Part shown: positions 1 through 10,721 of the stretch, piece after piece
How positions within the stretch are numbered: the first letter of the stretch is position 1
How the letters are laid out: each line of letters opens with the position of its first letter
Assembly (NCBI GenBank): GCA_022842185.1
Contig: JALHQB010000005.1
Span: 62,001-126,000 of the forward strand
Direction of reading: 5' to 3'
Length of the DNA: 64,000 nucleotides
Origin: Acetobacteraceae bacterium
GTDB lineage: Bacteria > Pseudomonadota > Alphaproteobacteria > Acetobacterales > Acetobacteraceae
Made by a program: the position numbers and the translations under genes
The notes under the pieces: generated by a model
What the model saw: only the letters and a program-made list of their open reading frames with translations
Databases searched by the model: none
What the model was told of the DNA's origin: nothing

Positions 1-2
1 TG

Positions 3-83
3 AGAAGCTTCGCCGAGGTGGCCTATGTCAGTGAAAGGCCGGGCAACCGGATGATGGCCCGCCGTGGGGGACCGGCGGCGTAG
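3..83 (+). CDS. Possible 3' end of a gene cut by the window edge
   Basis: An open frame runs in from the left edge and ends at a TAG at 81-83, giving 26 residues that finish in RRGGPAA. Third codon positions are mostly G or C, as in the surrounding genes. Nothing in the peptide identifies a family. It may equally be chance reading in non-coding DNA; the sequence left of the window would settle it. Confidence 0.25.
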   Translation, partial: RSFAEVAYVSERPGNRMMARRGGPAA

Positions 84-298
84 CGCGTGATGTCCGTGGG
101 TGCGAAAGCGCCGAAGGTCTGAATCACACGGTAAAACAAAGATCTAGAGCGTGCCATGCATGCCATGGTTCGACTGAGCGCCTGACCCGGGAATCCGGCA
201 CCAGCCCCCGCCCGTATCGGGGCACACCGCGCTGTGCGGCGGGTTTCGAGGTCTCCCAGCCTCTGGCCGCGCATCGTAAGCCGCCACCGCTCCTGCGG
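84..298. other. Intergenic stretch, no gene seen
   Basis: Short overlapping frames occur on both strands, but none has a convincing start or recognisable protein. The stretch includes a small, less GC-rich patch around 120-160. No clear terminator hairpin was found. It separates the possible gene end at the left edge from the stop codon of the LuxR-type regulator. Confidence 0.4.
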
Positions 299-928
299 TC
301 AGGGCGCGGCGATGAAGCGGCCGAGATCGCGCACGCTCCGCGCGCCGGTCTTGTCCAATATAGCGCGGACCTGGCTGCGGATGGTGGGCACGCCCACCTG
401 GCGCGCCGCGGCGATCTGTTCGGCGGTTTGGCCGGCCAGAAGGGCCTCGGCCACCGCGGTCTCGGCCCGGGTGAAGGCGTACAGCGCCTGGAGCGCATCG
501 AACGGCAGCGCTCGGACGGCGCGCATATCCTCGACCAGCAGCAGCGCCCGGCCGGACCCCGCGGCGTCATCCATGACATCGGGCAGGGGCGTGATGAGGA
601 TGCGCAGCGCCCCGTCACCCGCCCCGAACAGGCGCATGGCCCCGCCCGGGCCGCCGCGCGCGGCGATTCCGGCCAAGGCATTCAGGCGCGCGGTAGCGGC
701 GGGGGTCGGTCCGTCCAGGCGCAGTGCCGGCTGGCCCGGGCGGCGGCGGTCCAGCGCCGGCACCAGCCGCAGCGGGCCACGCTGCATCAGGCTATGCGCC
801 GCGCGGTTGGCGAACACCAGAAGCCCTTCCTGGTCCAGCACGATGGCGCCGGTGCCGAAAGCTTCCAGCACCGCATGGTCGGGCAGGCGCAATGCGTCCG
901 ATTGCCGCGCCATGCGTTTCAGCGGCAT
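299..928 (-). CDS. LuxR-type transcriptional regulator with PAS-like segment, possibly 5'-truncated
   Basis: The C-terminal 65 residues form a LuxR-type helix-turn-helix: FTRAETAVAEALLAGQTAEQIA, then VPTIRSQVRAILDKTGARS, the classic recognition helix and tail. The middle (AIVLDQEGLLVFANRAAH) resembles the start of a PAS fold. With the ATG at 928 the protein is 209 residues. Related two-part regulators are commonly about 370 residues, and residues just before this start still look like the interior of such a protein, so an N-terminal sensor part may be lost. An upstream TTG at 952 is possible. Its ligand and targets cannot be told. It is divergent from the RTX/Hint gene and could regulate it; this is only positional inference. 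Confidence 0.65.
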   Translation of the reverse strand: MPLKRMARQSDALRLPDHAVLEAFGTGAIVLDQEGLLVFANRAAHSLMQRGPLRLVPALDRRRPGQPALRLDGPTPAATARLNALAGIAARGGPGGAMRLFGAGDGALRILITPLPDVMDDAAGSGRALLLVEDMRAVRALPFDALQALYAFTRAETAVAEALLAGQTAEQIAAARQVGVPTIRSQVRAILDKTGARSVRDLGRFIAAP

Positions 929-1256
929 GGCGTGGCGGGGTTCCGGCAGCAAAGGGTCCAGCCCTCCGCGTTGTCGAATTCGGGCATGTGATTCTTCAGG
1001 CCAAGGCGAGACAATGGGTCGATCACGGTAGCGCGATCGCGCACTATGTATACAATTTCAGTTTTTCATCACTTCTGATGATGTGAACCATCTCATTGGC
1101 GCCATAGGCTGCCTCGGCCGGTGAGACAGCCCCCTTCCGGCCGTCGGCTGCGGGGGGTGGGCGGTCGCGCGCTGGCGCCGGGCGGGTCCCGCCACGTGAC
1201 CGGCAGGGCGCATCACCGGAACCGGGTTGAGCCAGGCGCGGGCCGGGAGAGTCTGG
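929..1256. promoter_or_regulatory. Divergent intergenic region between luxR-type gene and RTX gene
   Basis: No gene is seen here. A comparatively AT-rich segment at 1045-1085 contains TGTATACA at 1048-1055, a plausible -10-like element, and the inverted repeat TCATCA (1066-1071) / TGATGA (1076-1081) with a 4-nt spacer, which could be a regulator site. The rest is GC-rich. The RTX gene has a Shine-Dalgarno GGGAGA at 1245-1250. Confidence 0.4.
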
Positions 1257-3326
1257 ATGTCTTGGACCAACAGCGGCGGCGACACGATCTCCGGGCCGAC
1301 CGGCGGGAATGACGTTTTCACCGGCGATGACGCCGCGGATCTCCAGGATGGGCTGGGTGGCAACGACACGATGTCCGGCGCCGGGGGCGATGACAGCCTG
1401 GTGGGTGGCGCGGGCAATGATGTCATCCAGGGCGACGACGGCAATGACACGCTGGTCGGTGGCGCTGGATTCGACTCCCTGATCGGCGGCGCGAATGACG
1501 ACAGCATCACCGATTCCGGGGGTAACGGCTTCGTCCTCGATGGCGGGGCGGGCAATGACACGATCGCGGTGACGGTCGATGGCGTCTATGCCGGCGGCCC
1601 ACAGATCCTTGGCGGGGACGGTGACGACAGCATCGTCGCCAGCGGTCCGGGGCTGAACAATGGTGGCTTCCTGGTCGCGCCGGACATCCTCGGCGGTACC
1701 GGCAACGACACCATCATCGGCACCGATATCGATGACCCGAACTATCAGGGTGATGGGCTGTACGGCGGCACCGGTGACGACAGCATCATCGCGGGCGGCG
1801 GAGGCGACTACATCAACCTCAACATCGGCTCGGATTCAGCCGATGCCGGCACCGGCGATGACAGTATCTATGCGATGGGCACCGTCTCGGTGGATGGCGG
1901 GGCGGGTGACGACTTCCTGGATCTCACCCGTTTGACCGACCCGGCGCTGAGCTTCACCGTCGATGGCGCCGGTGTGCTGACGGGCAGTGACGGCAGCCGC
2001 GTCGTCAATGTCGAGGACTTCACCATCCGCACCGGCAGCGGTGCCGATACATTCATAATGGGCGGCAGCAACGATGCCATCCTGTCAGGGGGCGGTGCCG
2101 ACCTGGTCGAGGGCGGCGCGGGCGATGACCTCCTGCGCGGGGAGGCAGGAAACGACACGCTGGTTGGTGGCGCGGGATACGACAACCTGTATGGCGGCTC
2201 CAACGACGACAGCATCACCGATTCCGGCGGCGATGGGTATTTCATCGATGGCGGGTCGGGCAATGACACGATCGCGGTGACTGTCGATGGCGCCTGGACC
2301 GGAATCCAACAGATTTCCGCCGGCGAGGGCAATGACAGCATCGTCGCCAGCGGCGTGGGGTTGGATGATGGCAGTGGCGCCCGGATCGGGCCGGCCCTCA
2401 ACGGCGATGGCGGCAACGACACCATCATCGGCAGTGCCATGGATGATGCCACCCATGGCGGGGACTACATCTACGGCGGCTCCGGCAATGACAGCCTCAT
2501 CGGCGGGCAGGGCAGGGATTACGTCAGTGCCGGCGATGGCGACGACACCGTCGTGTGGAATATCGGCGATGGCAACGACATCGCCTTGGGCGGCGCCGGC
2601 ACCGACACCCTGTACCTCGAAGGCTGGAGCACCGTCCCCGACGAGAACGCGTGGTCCGTCAGCACCGTGGGCGGAGCCACGTGGTACACCCACACAGCCA
2701 GCGGCGCGGTGGTGCGGGCCTACGAGTTCGAAAGCGTCGTCTGCTTCGCCGAAGGCACCCGCATCCTGACGCCGCGTGGCGAGGTTCCGGTCGAAACCCT
2801 GCGCGCGGGGGATCTGGTGGTTGTCGTATCCGGGTCTGCACGCATCCAGGCGCTGCGCTGGGTGGGTCACATGGACATCGACTTCGCCCACCTGCGGGAC
2901 CCTGCGGCGGTCGCCCCTGTGTTGATCCGTGCCGGCGCGCTGGGCGCTGGCGTGCCGTTCCGCGATATGCGGGTTTCACCCGAGCACGGCATGCTGCTGG
3001 ATGGCCGGCTGGTGCCGGCGCGGATGCTGGTGGATGGCGCCGGCATCATCCAGGAAACCTGGTGCCGCGCCGTGACGTATTGGCACCTGGAGTTGGACGC
3101 GCATGGCGTGCTGGTTGCGGATGGCGCGTTGTCGGAATCGTATTTCGACGATGGCAACAGGCACCTGTTCGACAACCCCGGCGTGGTTGCGATGCGCCCG
3201 GGCTTCGACCGCGCGCCCGGAAGCCGCTATGCGAAGGCGGCCTGCGTGCCACCGATCCTGGATGCCGCGGACCCGGCGCTGGGCCTGATCCGCGCCCGCC
3301 TGCCGGTGCTGCGACGCACGGCGTAA
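1257..3326 (+). CDS. RTX-repeat protein with C-terminal Hint domain
   Basis: The protein has 689 residues. Roughly residues 20-480 are glycine/aspartate-rich RTX nonapeptide repeats (GGAGNDTI, GGDGDDSI type) that bind calcium in secreted proteins. The C-terminus is a Hint_2-type domain starting at Cys496 in CFAEGTRILTPRGEVPVE and containing VSPEHGMLLDG, as in Hedgehog/intein autoprocessing folds. Family knowledge suggests type I export without a cleaved signal peptide, with the Hint domain possibly cleaving the chain at the cysteine; no type I exporter gene is in the window. The ATG at 1257 has GGGAGA six bases upstream; a TTG at 1227 is the alternative. Two halves of the repeat region are duplicates 708 bp apart. 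A second RTX/Hint protein lies at 15245-17440. Confidence 0.85.
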   Translation: MSWTNSGGDTISGPTGGNDVFTGDDAADLQDGLGGNDTMSGAGGDDSLVGGAGNDVIQGDDGNDTLVGGAGFDSLIGGANDDSITDSGGNGFVLDGGAGNDTIAVTVDGVYAGGPQILGGDGDDSIVASGPGLNNGGFLVAPDILGGTGNDTIIGTDIDDPNYQGDGLYGGTGDDSIIAGGGGDYINLNIGSDSADAGTGDDSIYAMGTVSVDGGAGDDFLDLTRLTDPALSFTVDGAGVLTGSDGSRVVNVEDFTIRTGSGADTFIMGGSNDAILSGGGADLVEGGAGDDLLRGEAGNDTLVGGAGYDNLYGGSNDDSITDSGGDGYFIDGGSGNDTIAVTVDGAWTGIQQISAGEGNDSIVASGVGLDDGSGARIGPALNGDGGNDTIIGSAMDDATHGGDYIYGGSGNDSLIGGQGRDYVSAGDGDDTVVWNIGDGNDIALGGAGTDTLYLEGWSTVPDENAWSVSTVGGATWYTHTASGAVVRAYEFESVVCFAEGTRILTPRGEVPVETLRAGDLVVVVSGSARIQALRWVGHMDIDFAHLRDPAAVAPVLIRAGALGAGVPFRDMRVSPEHGMLLDGRLVPARMLVDGAGIIQETWCRAVTYWHLELDAHGVLVADGALSESYFDDGNRHLFDNPGVVAMRPGFDRAPGSRYAKAACVPPILDAADPALGLIRARLPVLRRTA

Positions 3327-3335
3327 TAGGCGACA

Positions 3336-3464
3336 GGTTGGAGGGGTTTCACCCCAGCCAAAGGACCTGAAGCCTTTGGTGGGGTGAGGTTTGGAGAGGG
3401 GCAAAGCTCCTCTTCAACTGTCCGTTCCACGCGATGTGAGCGCCAAGGAGGCGGCGCCCCTCCA
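3336..3464. repeat. Degenerate copy of the multi-hairpin repeat
   Basis: This holds decayed versions of three hairpin modules seen intact elsewhere: GGAGGGG/CACCCC near 3340, CCAAAGG/CCTTTGG at 3358-3379 with the usual GTGGGGTGAGGTTTGG spacer, and a broken GGAGAGGGG arm at 3393. It fills the gap between two convergent genes (RTX protein and ppdK), so it may also serve as a bidirectional terminator. Confidence 0.7.
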
Positions 3465-3468
3465 CCAC

Positions 3469-6141
<2,673 letters not shown>

Positions 6142-6154
6142 CGCGGGTTCCCCC

Positions 6155-8353
6155 TCAGGCTTCGATCTTCGAGAAATCGGCGACCGCATCCATCGTGGCG
6201 CGGAGCCGGGCGAGCAGTTTCAGGCGGTTTTCGCGGATGGCGGCATCCGCGTCATTGACGATGACTTTGTCGAAGAAAGCGTCAACGGGTGTGCGGAGGG
6301 TCGCCATGGCGTCCATCGCGGGTTCGAACGCTTCGGCGGCAAGATCGGTTTCGATTCGTGTGGCGGCGGCTTCCAGTGCGGTGGCGAGGGCGTCTTCCTC
6401 CCGCGCCTTCAGCAGATCATGCGCATAGCCGGTGTCGAAGGTGTGGCCGTCGCGCTTTTCCTCGATTCGGAGGATGTTGGCGGCGCGCTTGTAGGCGGCG
6501 AGCAGGTTCGCGCCGGCGTCGGATTCGACGAAGACGCGGACGGCAGCGGCGCGGGCGAGCAGGCGGTTCAGGTCGTCATCCGGGGTGGCGCCGAGGACGG
6601 CGGTGACGACGTCGTGGCGGGTGCCCTCGGCGCGGAGTTGGACGCGGAGGCGGTCGAGGAGGAAGTCGAGGATCGAACGGACCTCGTCCGAGGTGACCTC
6701 GCGTATAACGTGACCGCGCCCACGAGAAGACTCGCCTAGATGCTCTTCGTAGTCAGCCTTTACGTCCCGCAATCTATCGCCCTGCACGCGCGCGATAGCC
6801 AGCTGCGCAAGGTCCACCGCCTCTGCGAGAATGAGGGAAAGCGGCAACCTCAGGCCGTTCTCCCGGACGATACGGATGACCCCAAGCGCAGCGCGACGTA
6901 GAGCGAATGGGTCGCCGGAGCCAGTGGGCTTCTCGTTCGCGGAGAAAAAGCCAGCAAGCTGGTCGAACTTGTCCGCCAGTGCCACGGTGATCGCTACGGG
7001 TTCCGACGGCACCTCATCCACTGGTCCAAGCGGCCGGTAATGCGCGCCGATCGCCTCCGCGACCTCAGCCTTCTCACCCTGACCGAGCGCATAGTACCGA
7101 CCCATCACCCCCTGCAATTCCGGGAACTCACCCACCATCCCGGACGCAAGATCAGCCTTCGCCAGCTTCGCCGCCCGCGCAGCCAGCACCGGATCAGCGC
7201 CGACCTTCTCCGCAATCAGCGCAGCCAACCGCTCCAGCCGCGCCACCCGCTGCCCCTGCGTCCCCAACTTCTTATGGAACACCACCGAATCCAGCTTTGG
7301 CAGGAAATCCTCCAGCCGCTGCTTCCGATCCAGATCCCAGAAGAACCGCGCATCGGACAGCCGCGCCCGCAGCACCCGCTCATTGCCCGCGACGATCGCC
7401 GCCCCGCCATCCGGCGCCGCAACGTTCGCCACCAGCGCAAACCGGGCCGCCGCCCCACCCCGCAAAGCGTCGCTTTGCGGGGACCCCGGGTTCGACCCAT
7501 CCGCATTTCGCAGCGCGAAATACCGCTGGTTCACGCGCATCGTCGTCCGCATCACTTCCGGCGGCAGGTCCATGAACGCATCGTCGATCCGCCCGAGCAG
7601 CGGCACCGGCCACTCCACCAACCCGGCGACCTCGGTCACCAGCGCCTCATCCGGCACAACAGCCAGCCCCTCGGCCGCGCACAGCGCGTCGATGCCCTCG
7701 CGGATCAGCCGCGCGCGTTCCGTCGCATCCAGCACCACCCGCCGTTCGCGCAGCCCTTCCGCGTAATCCGCCAGCCCGCGCACCGCGAAGGCACCCGGCG
7801 CCATCATCCGGTGGCCCTCGGTCAGGTCACCCGATACCAGCCCATGCCCATCATCATCGCCGGCCCGCAGGTCGAACGGCACCACCGCCCCATCCAGCAC
7901 GCACAGGATGCGCTTCAGCGGCCGTACCCAGGTCATCGCCGACGACCCGCCCCAGCGCATCGACTTCGGCCAGGGAAACGCCCGGATGATCGCCGGCACC
8001 GCCGCCGCGACCAGCGCGCGCGCCTGCACCGTCTCGCCCGGCTTCGCCAGCACCCAGAAGGCGCCCTCCTGCGTCAGCGCATCGCGTGCGACGCCATGCT
8101 TGCGCACGAACCCGTCCAGCGCCTGCTCCGGCGCGCCAACCCGCGGCCCGCGTTCCTCGCGCCCTTCCGTCGTCACCGCATCGCGCAGCAGCACCGACAG
8201 TCCGATCCGCCGGGGGCCGTGGAACGTCACCGCCGGGGCCTCGATCAACGCCGCACAGCGTTCGGCGAACATCCGCGACAGGTCTTCCGCCGCCCGCGCC
8301 TGCATGCGCGCCGGGATTTCCTCGCAGAACAGTTCAAGCAGCAATTCAGGCAC
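6155..8353 (-). CDS. glyS: Glycine--tRNA ligase beta subunit
   Basis: The 732-residue beta subunit of the heterotetrameric glycyl-tRNA synthetase works with GlyQ to charge tRNA-Gly. The start PELLLELFCEEIPARM and motifs such as NERVLRARLSDARFFWDLDR and the C-terminal DALR-type tRNA-binding region are typical. It begins at a GTG (8353) that shares its first base with the TAG of vapC (TAGTG), which suggests translational coupling. Residues about 284-302 are an extra glycine/proline-rich segment between the conserved RYFALRNADG and ARFALVANV. It is encoded by a 25-bp palindrome and absent from the family pattern I know, and it looks like an in-frame insertion that left the gene intact. Confidence 0.95.
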   Translation of the reverse strand: MPELLLELFCEEIPARMQARAAEDLSRMFAERCAALIEAPAVTFHGPRRIGLSVLLRDAVTTEGREERGPRVGAPEQALDGFVRKHGVARDALTQEGAFWVLAKPGETVQARALVAAAVPAIIRAFPWPKSMRWGGSSAMTWVRPLKRILCVLDGAVVPFDLRAGDDDGHGLVSGDLTEGHRMMAPGAFAVRGLADYAEGLRERRVVLDATERARLIREGIDALCAAEGLAVVPDEALVTEVAGLVEWPVPLLGRIDDAFMDLPPEVMRTTMRVNQRYFALRNADGSNPGSPQSDALRGGAAARFALVANVAAPDGGAAIVAGNERVLRARLSDARFFWDLDRKQRLEDFLPKLDSVVFHKKLGTQGQRVARLERLAALIAEKVGADPVLAARAAKLAKADLASGMVGEFPELQGVMGRYYALGQGEKAEVAEAIGAHYRPLGPVDEVPSEPVAITVALADKFDQLAGFFSANEKPTGSGDPFALRRAALGVIRIVRENGLRLPLSLILAEAVDLAQLAIARVQGDRLRDVKADYEEHLGESSRGRGHVIREVTSDEVRSILDFLLDRLRVQLRAEGTRHDVVTAVLGATPDDDLNRLLARAAAVRVFVESDAGANLLAAYKRAANILRIEEKRDGHTFDTGYAHDLLKAREEDALATALEAAATRIETDLAAEAFEPAMDAMATLRTPVDAFFDKVIVNDADAAIRENRLKLLARLRATMDAVADFSKIEA
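7458..7482. repeat. Perfect 12-bp-arm palindrome inside glyS
   Basis: Arms CCCCGCAAAGCG (7458-7469) and CGCTTTGCGGGG (7471-7482) flank a single base. It is followed by CCCGGGTTCGACCC (7484-7497), giving a compact structured insert. It encodes about 18 extra residues at a loop position of GlyS. It resembles in style, though not in sequence, the hairpin modules of the intergenic repeat found elsewhere in the window. Confidence 0.8.
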
Positions 8354-8739
8354 TAGATGGCAGCCTTCACATCGGTTTGGGCGAAGTCTTCGCCTTTGAA
8401 CAACAGCGGTTCGTTGCGTTCCTGCGCCAGCGCATAGGCAAAGCAGTCACCCAGGTTGAGCCGGGCCGGGTGCCGCCCTTTGCCGAAGCGGCGATGCGCG
8501 TCCCGGGCACGGCGCGCCTGGTCCGGCGTGAAGGGCATGACTTCCAGGCCCAGCCGATCCATGAAGGCGTCGAATTCAGCCGAAGCCTGGACGCTCCTGT
8601 TATCCGCCACCAGCGCCGCCTCCACCCAGGATGCCGCGGAGATCCTGCGCTTCGGTGCTGTCTCGATGGCCCTGGCAAAGGCCGCGGCCTCGGGTTCGCC
8701 GAACAGCATGGCGATGACCGCGGAGGTATCGACGATCAT
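8353..8739 (-). CDS. vapC: PIN-domain ribonuclease toxin, VapC family
   Basis: The 128-residue PIN-domain protein carries the acidic metal-binding set expected for a VapC nuclease: Asp4 (MIVDTSAV), Glu40 (SWVEAAL), Asp98 (LNLGDCFAYALA) and Asp118 (FKGEDFAQTD). VapC toxins cut tRNA or rRNA when freed from their VapB partner. The ATG overlaps the TGA of vapB by four bases and its own TAG overlaps the GTG of glyS, so toxin translation is tied to both neighbours. Its place between the two subunits of a tRNA synthetase is odd. Confidence 0.9.
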   Translation of the reverse strand: MIVDTSAVIAMLFGEPEAAAFARAIETAPKRRISAASWVEAALVADNRSVQASAEFDAFMDRLGLEVMPFTPDQARRARDAHRRFGKGRHPARLNLGDCFAYALAQERNEPLLFKGEDFAQTDVKAAI

Positions 8740-8984
8740 CGCGGCAGGCCGTGCTCGTCATACAGGTCGCTATGGTCGCTCGTCACGCCGGGCGGCAGGG
8801 TCCGCCGCACACGGTCCCCGATGGCAAGGATGGCCGCGACCATATCGTCCTTCGCGGCTTTCTCGCGCGCCAACCGCTCCTGCACAGCCTCCCGAACCGC
8901 CCCGGTGGCGGAGGTGCCGAGCAGCGCCGCCAACTCCTTGGCATCGGCGATCAGCGCATCGTCCTTGATGTTCAACTGCCCCAC
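8736..8984 (-). CDS. vapB: VapB-type antitoxin
   Basis: The 82-residue protein has the Rv0623/PSK-like antitoxin layout: an N-terminal DNA-binding strand and helix (GQLNIKDDALIADAKELAALLG, TGAVREAVQERLA) followed by a charged tail (SDLYDEHGLPR) that would occupy the toxin active site. It is expected to neutralise VapC and, with it, repress transcription. The GTG at 8984 gives the family-like GQLNIKD start with GAGGG four bases upstream; an ATG at 9011 would add nine residues. It lies 58 bp after glyQ, so it is either read through from glyQ or has a promoter in that gap. Confidence 0.85.
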   Translation of the reverse strand: MGQLNIKDDALIADAKELAALLGTSATGAVREAVQERLAREKAAKDDMVAAILAIGDRVRRTLPPGVTSDHSDLYDEHGLPR

Positions 8985-9042
8985 GACACCCTCATGGTAG
9001 AATGACGTCATGATATGGTAGAACGCACCCCGCCACGCAAGA

Positions 9043-9906
9043 TCAAACGGTCTCGCGCGCCAGCCAAGCCTCGCAGCATCCCTTCGCCATGGTCCGCACC
9101 CGGCCGATATAGGCGGCCCGCTCCGTGACGCTGATCGCGCCGCGCGCATCCAGCAGGTTGAAGCGGTGGGATGCCTTGATGCACTGGTCATAGGCCGGCA
9201 GCGCCAGGTTCCGTTCGAGCAGCGCGGCACATTCCTTCTCCGCATCCTCGAAGTGCCGGAACAGCATCCCGATATCGGCGTGTTCGAAGTTGTGGGCGGA
9301 ATACTCCTGCTCGGCGCGCAGGAACACTTCGCCATACTTCACGCCGTCGTCGTTGTAGGCCAGGTCGTACACATTCTCGACGCCCTGGATATACATGGCC
9401 AGCCGCTCCAACCCATAGGTCAGTTCGGCCGAGGGCTTCTCACACGCAATGCCGCCGACCTGTTGGAAATAGGTGAACTGCGTCACCTCCATCCCGTCGC
9501 ACCACACTTCCCAACCCAGGCCCCAGGCGCCGAGCGTCGGGCTTTCCCAGTCATCCTCGACGAAGCGGATGTCATGCAGGCCAGGATCGATGCCGAGCGC
9601 GCGATAGGATTCGATCAACAGTCCCTGCGGGTCGGGCGGCGATGGCTTCAGGATCACCTGGTACTGGTAGTAATGTTGCAACCGGTTCGGGTTTTCCCCG
9701 TACCGCCCATCCGACGGCCGGCGGGATGGCTGCACATAGGCGGCCTTCCACGGCTTCGGCCCCAGCGCGCGCAGCGTCGTCGCCGGGTGGAAGGTGCCCG
9801 CACCCACTTCCATGTCATAGGGCTGGAGAATCACGCAGCCCCGCTCCGCCCAGAAGCGATGGAGGCGCAGGATGATGTCCTGGAAGCTCGGCGGCTTCTG
9901 CGGCAT
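9043..9906 (-). CDS. glyQ: Glycine--tRNA ligase alpha subunit
   Basis: The 287-residue alpha subunit holds the class II catalytic core for glycine activation. The family hallmarks are clear: [58 protein letters not shown] and the C-terminal [23 protein letters not shown]. The ATG at 9906 fits the family start; the frame stays open to 10230 through repeat DNA, but that extension is not protein-like. It heads the glyQ-vapB-vapC-glyS-ppdK run. Its promoter must lie in, or next to, the multi-hairpin repeat upstream. Confidence 0.96.
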   Translation of the reverse strand: MPQKPPSFQDIILRLHRFWAERGCVILQPYDMEVGAGTFHPATTLRALGPKPWKAAYVQPSRRPSDGRYGENPNRLQHYYQYQVILKPSPPDPQGLLIESYRALGIDPGLHDIRFVEDDWESPTLGAWGLGWEVWCDGMEVTQFTYFQQVGGIACEKPSAELTYGLERLAMYIQGVENVYDLAYNDDGVKYGEVFLRAEQEYSAHNFEHADIGMLFRHFEDAEKECAALLERNLALPAYDQCIKASHRFNLLDARGAISVTERAAYIGRVRTMAKGCCEAWLARETV

Positions 9907-10010
9907 TGGGCGATCCGGGTGTGCTGGTGTTGTTGCGGCGCACCTATAGAACACATCCCGCCTCGGCGAAATCACCCGGTCGGAGCGCTGTGCCCAATGG
10001 GCGCGAAGAA

Positions 10011-10216
10011 TGGAGGGGCGCTGCCCCTCCAAACCACCCCGCCAGGGACCAACGGGTCCCTGGACCGCGGGACCCTGGCGTCTGTCACGCAGGGCGGGCC
10101 TCACGGGCAATAATCTTGGCACCGACTGTCGGCGTTCAGCACCAGGTTGGAGGTTTCCAAAGGCCTTAAGCCTTTGGTGGGGTGAGGTTTGGAGAGGGGC
10201 GACGCCCCTCTCCAAG
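10011..10216. repeat. Complete multi-hairpin dispersed repeat
   Basis: Four hairpins occur in order: GGAGGGGCGCTGCCCCTCC (10012-10030), arms CCAGGGACC/GGTCCCTGG (10042-10063), arms CCAAAGGC/GCCTTTGG (10157-10177), and arms GGAGAGGGGC/GCCCCTCTCC (10191-10213). Fixed spacers (AAACCACCCCGCC; TGGGGTGAGGTTT) link them, with a variable middle of about 90 bp. Weak similarity to other copies continues to about 10250. It fills the gap between divergent glyQ and the NTF2-like gene, so it must coexist with promoters here. Confidence 0.9.
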
Positions 10217-10313
10217 GACTGCATCGCCAAACATTCGCGCGCATGGGCTATCGGTGACGGCGCGGGCGGCCTCGGTTATCCGGTGACGAACCATCCCTGC
10301 AAGGAACCCCGCC

Positions 10314-10715
10314 TTGGACGCCGCATCGGTAATCGCCGCCTATCTCGACGCCTTCAACCGCGGCGACCGCGCCGCAATGCTCGGCCTGCTCGCCGACGAC
10401 GTGGCCCATGACGTGAACCAGGGCGGACGGGAGACCGGCCGCGACGCCTTCGCCGCCTTCATGACGCGCATGGACCGCTGCTACCGCGAACGCCTGGCGG
10501 ACATCGCCATCATGGCCGATGCCACCGGCACCCGCGCCGCGGCGGAGTTCACCGTGGAAGGCGTATACCTTGCCACCGATGAGGGCCTGCCGGACGCCCG
10601 CGGCCAGACCTATCGCATCCCGGCGGGCGCCTTCTACGCCATCCGGGACGGCCGGATCGCGCGGGTGACGATGCATTATAACCTGGCCGACTGGATCGCG
10701 CAGGTCAGCGCCTGA
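10314..10715 (+). CDS. NTF2-like (SnoaL / ketosteroid isomerase-type) protein
   Basis: The 133-residue protein matches the small cone-shaped NTF2-like fold: an N-terminal helix pair (VIAAYLDAFNRGDRAAMLGLLADDV) and then strands ending VTMHYNLADWIAQV. Members include isomerases, hydratases and non-enzymatic binding proteins, and the sequence does not show which applies. The start is a TTG at 10314 preceded by AAGGAA at 10301-10306 with seven bases between; no in-frame ATG gives a full fold. It is convergent with the broken P-loop kinase, with only six bases between stop codons. Confidence 0.8.
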   Translation: MDAASVIAAYLDAFNRGDRAAMLGLLADDVAHDVNQGGRETGRDAFAAFMTRMDRCYRERLADIAIMADATGTRAAAEFTVEGVYLATDEGLPDARGQTYRIPAGAFYAIRDGRIARVTMHYNLADWIAQVSA

Positions 10716-10721
10716 CGCGCT

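Noticed and set aside
7484-7498. tRNA T-arm-like GGGTTCGACCC in glyS
   Set aside because: No acceptor, D or anticodon arm can be built around it on either strand. It belongs to the palindromic insertion in a coding frame.
9907-10230. N-terminal extension of GlyQ through repeat DNA
   Set aside because: The residues come from the multi-hairpin repeat and do not match GlyQ, whose known start fits the ATG at 9906.
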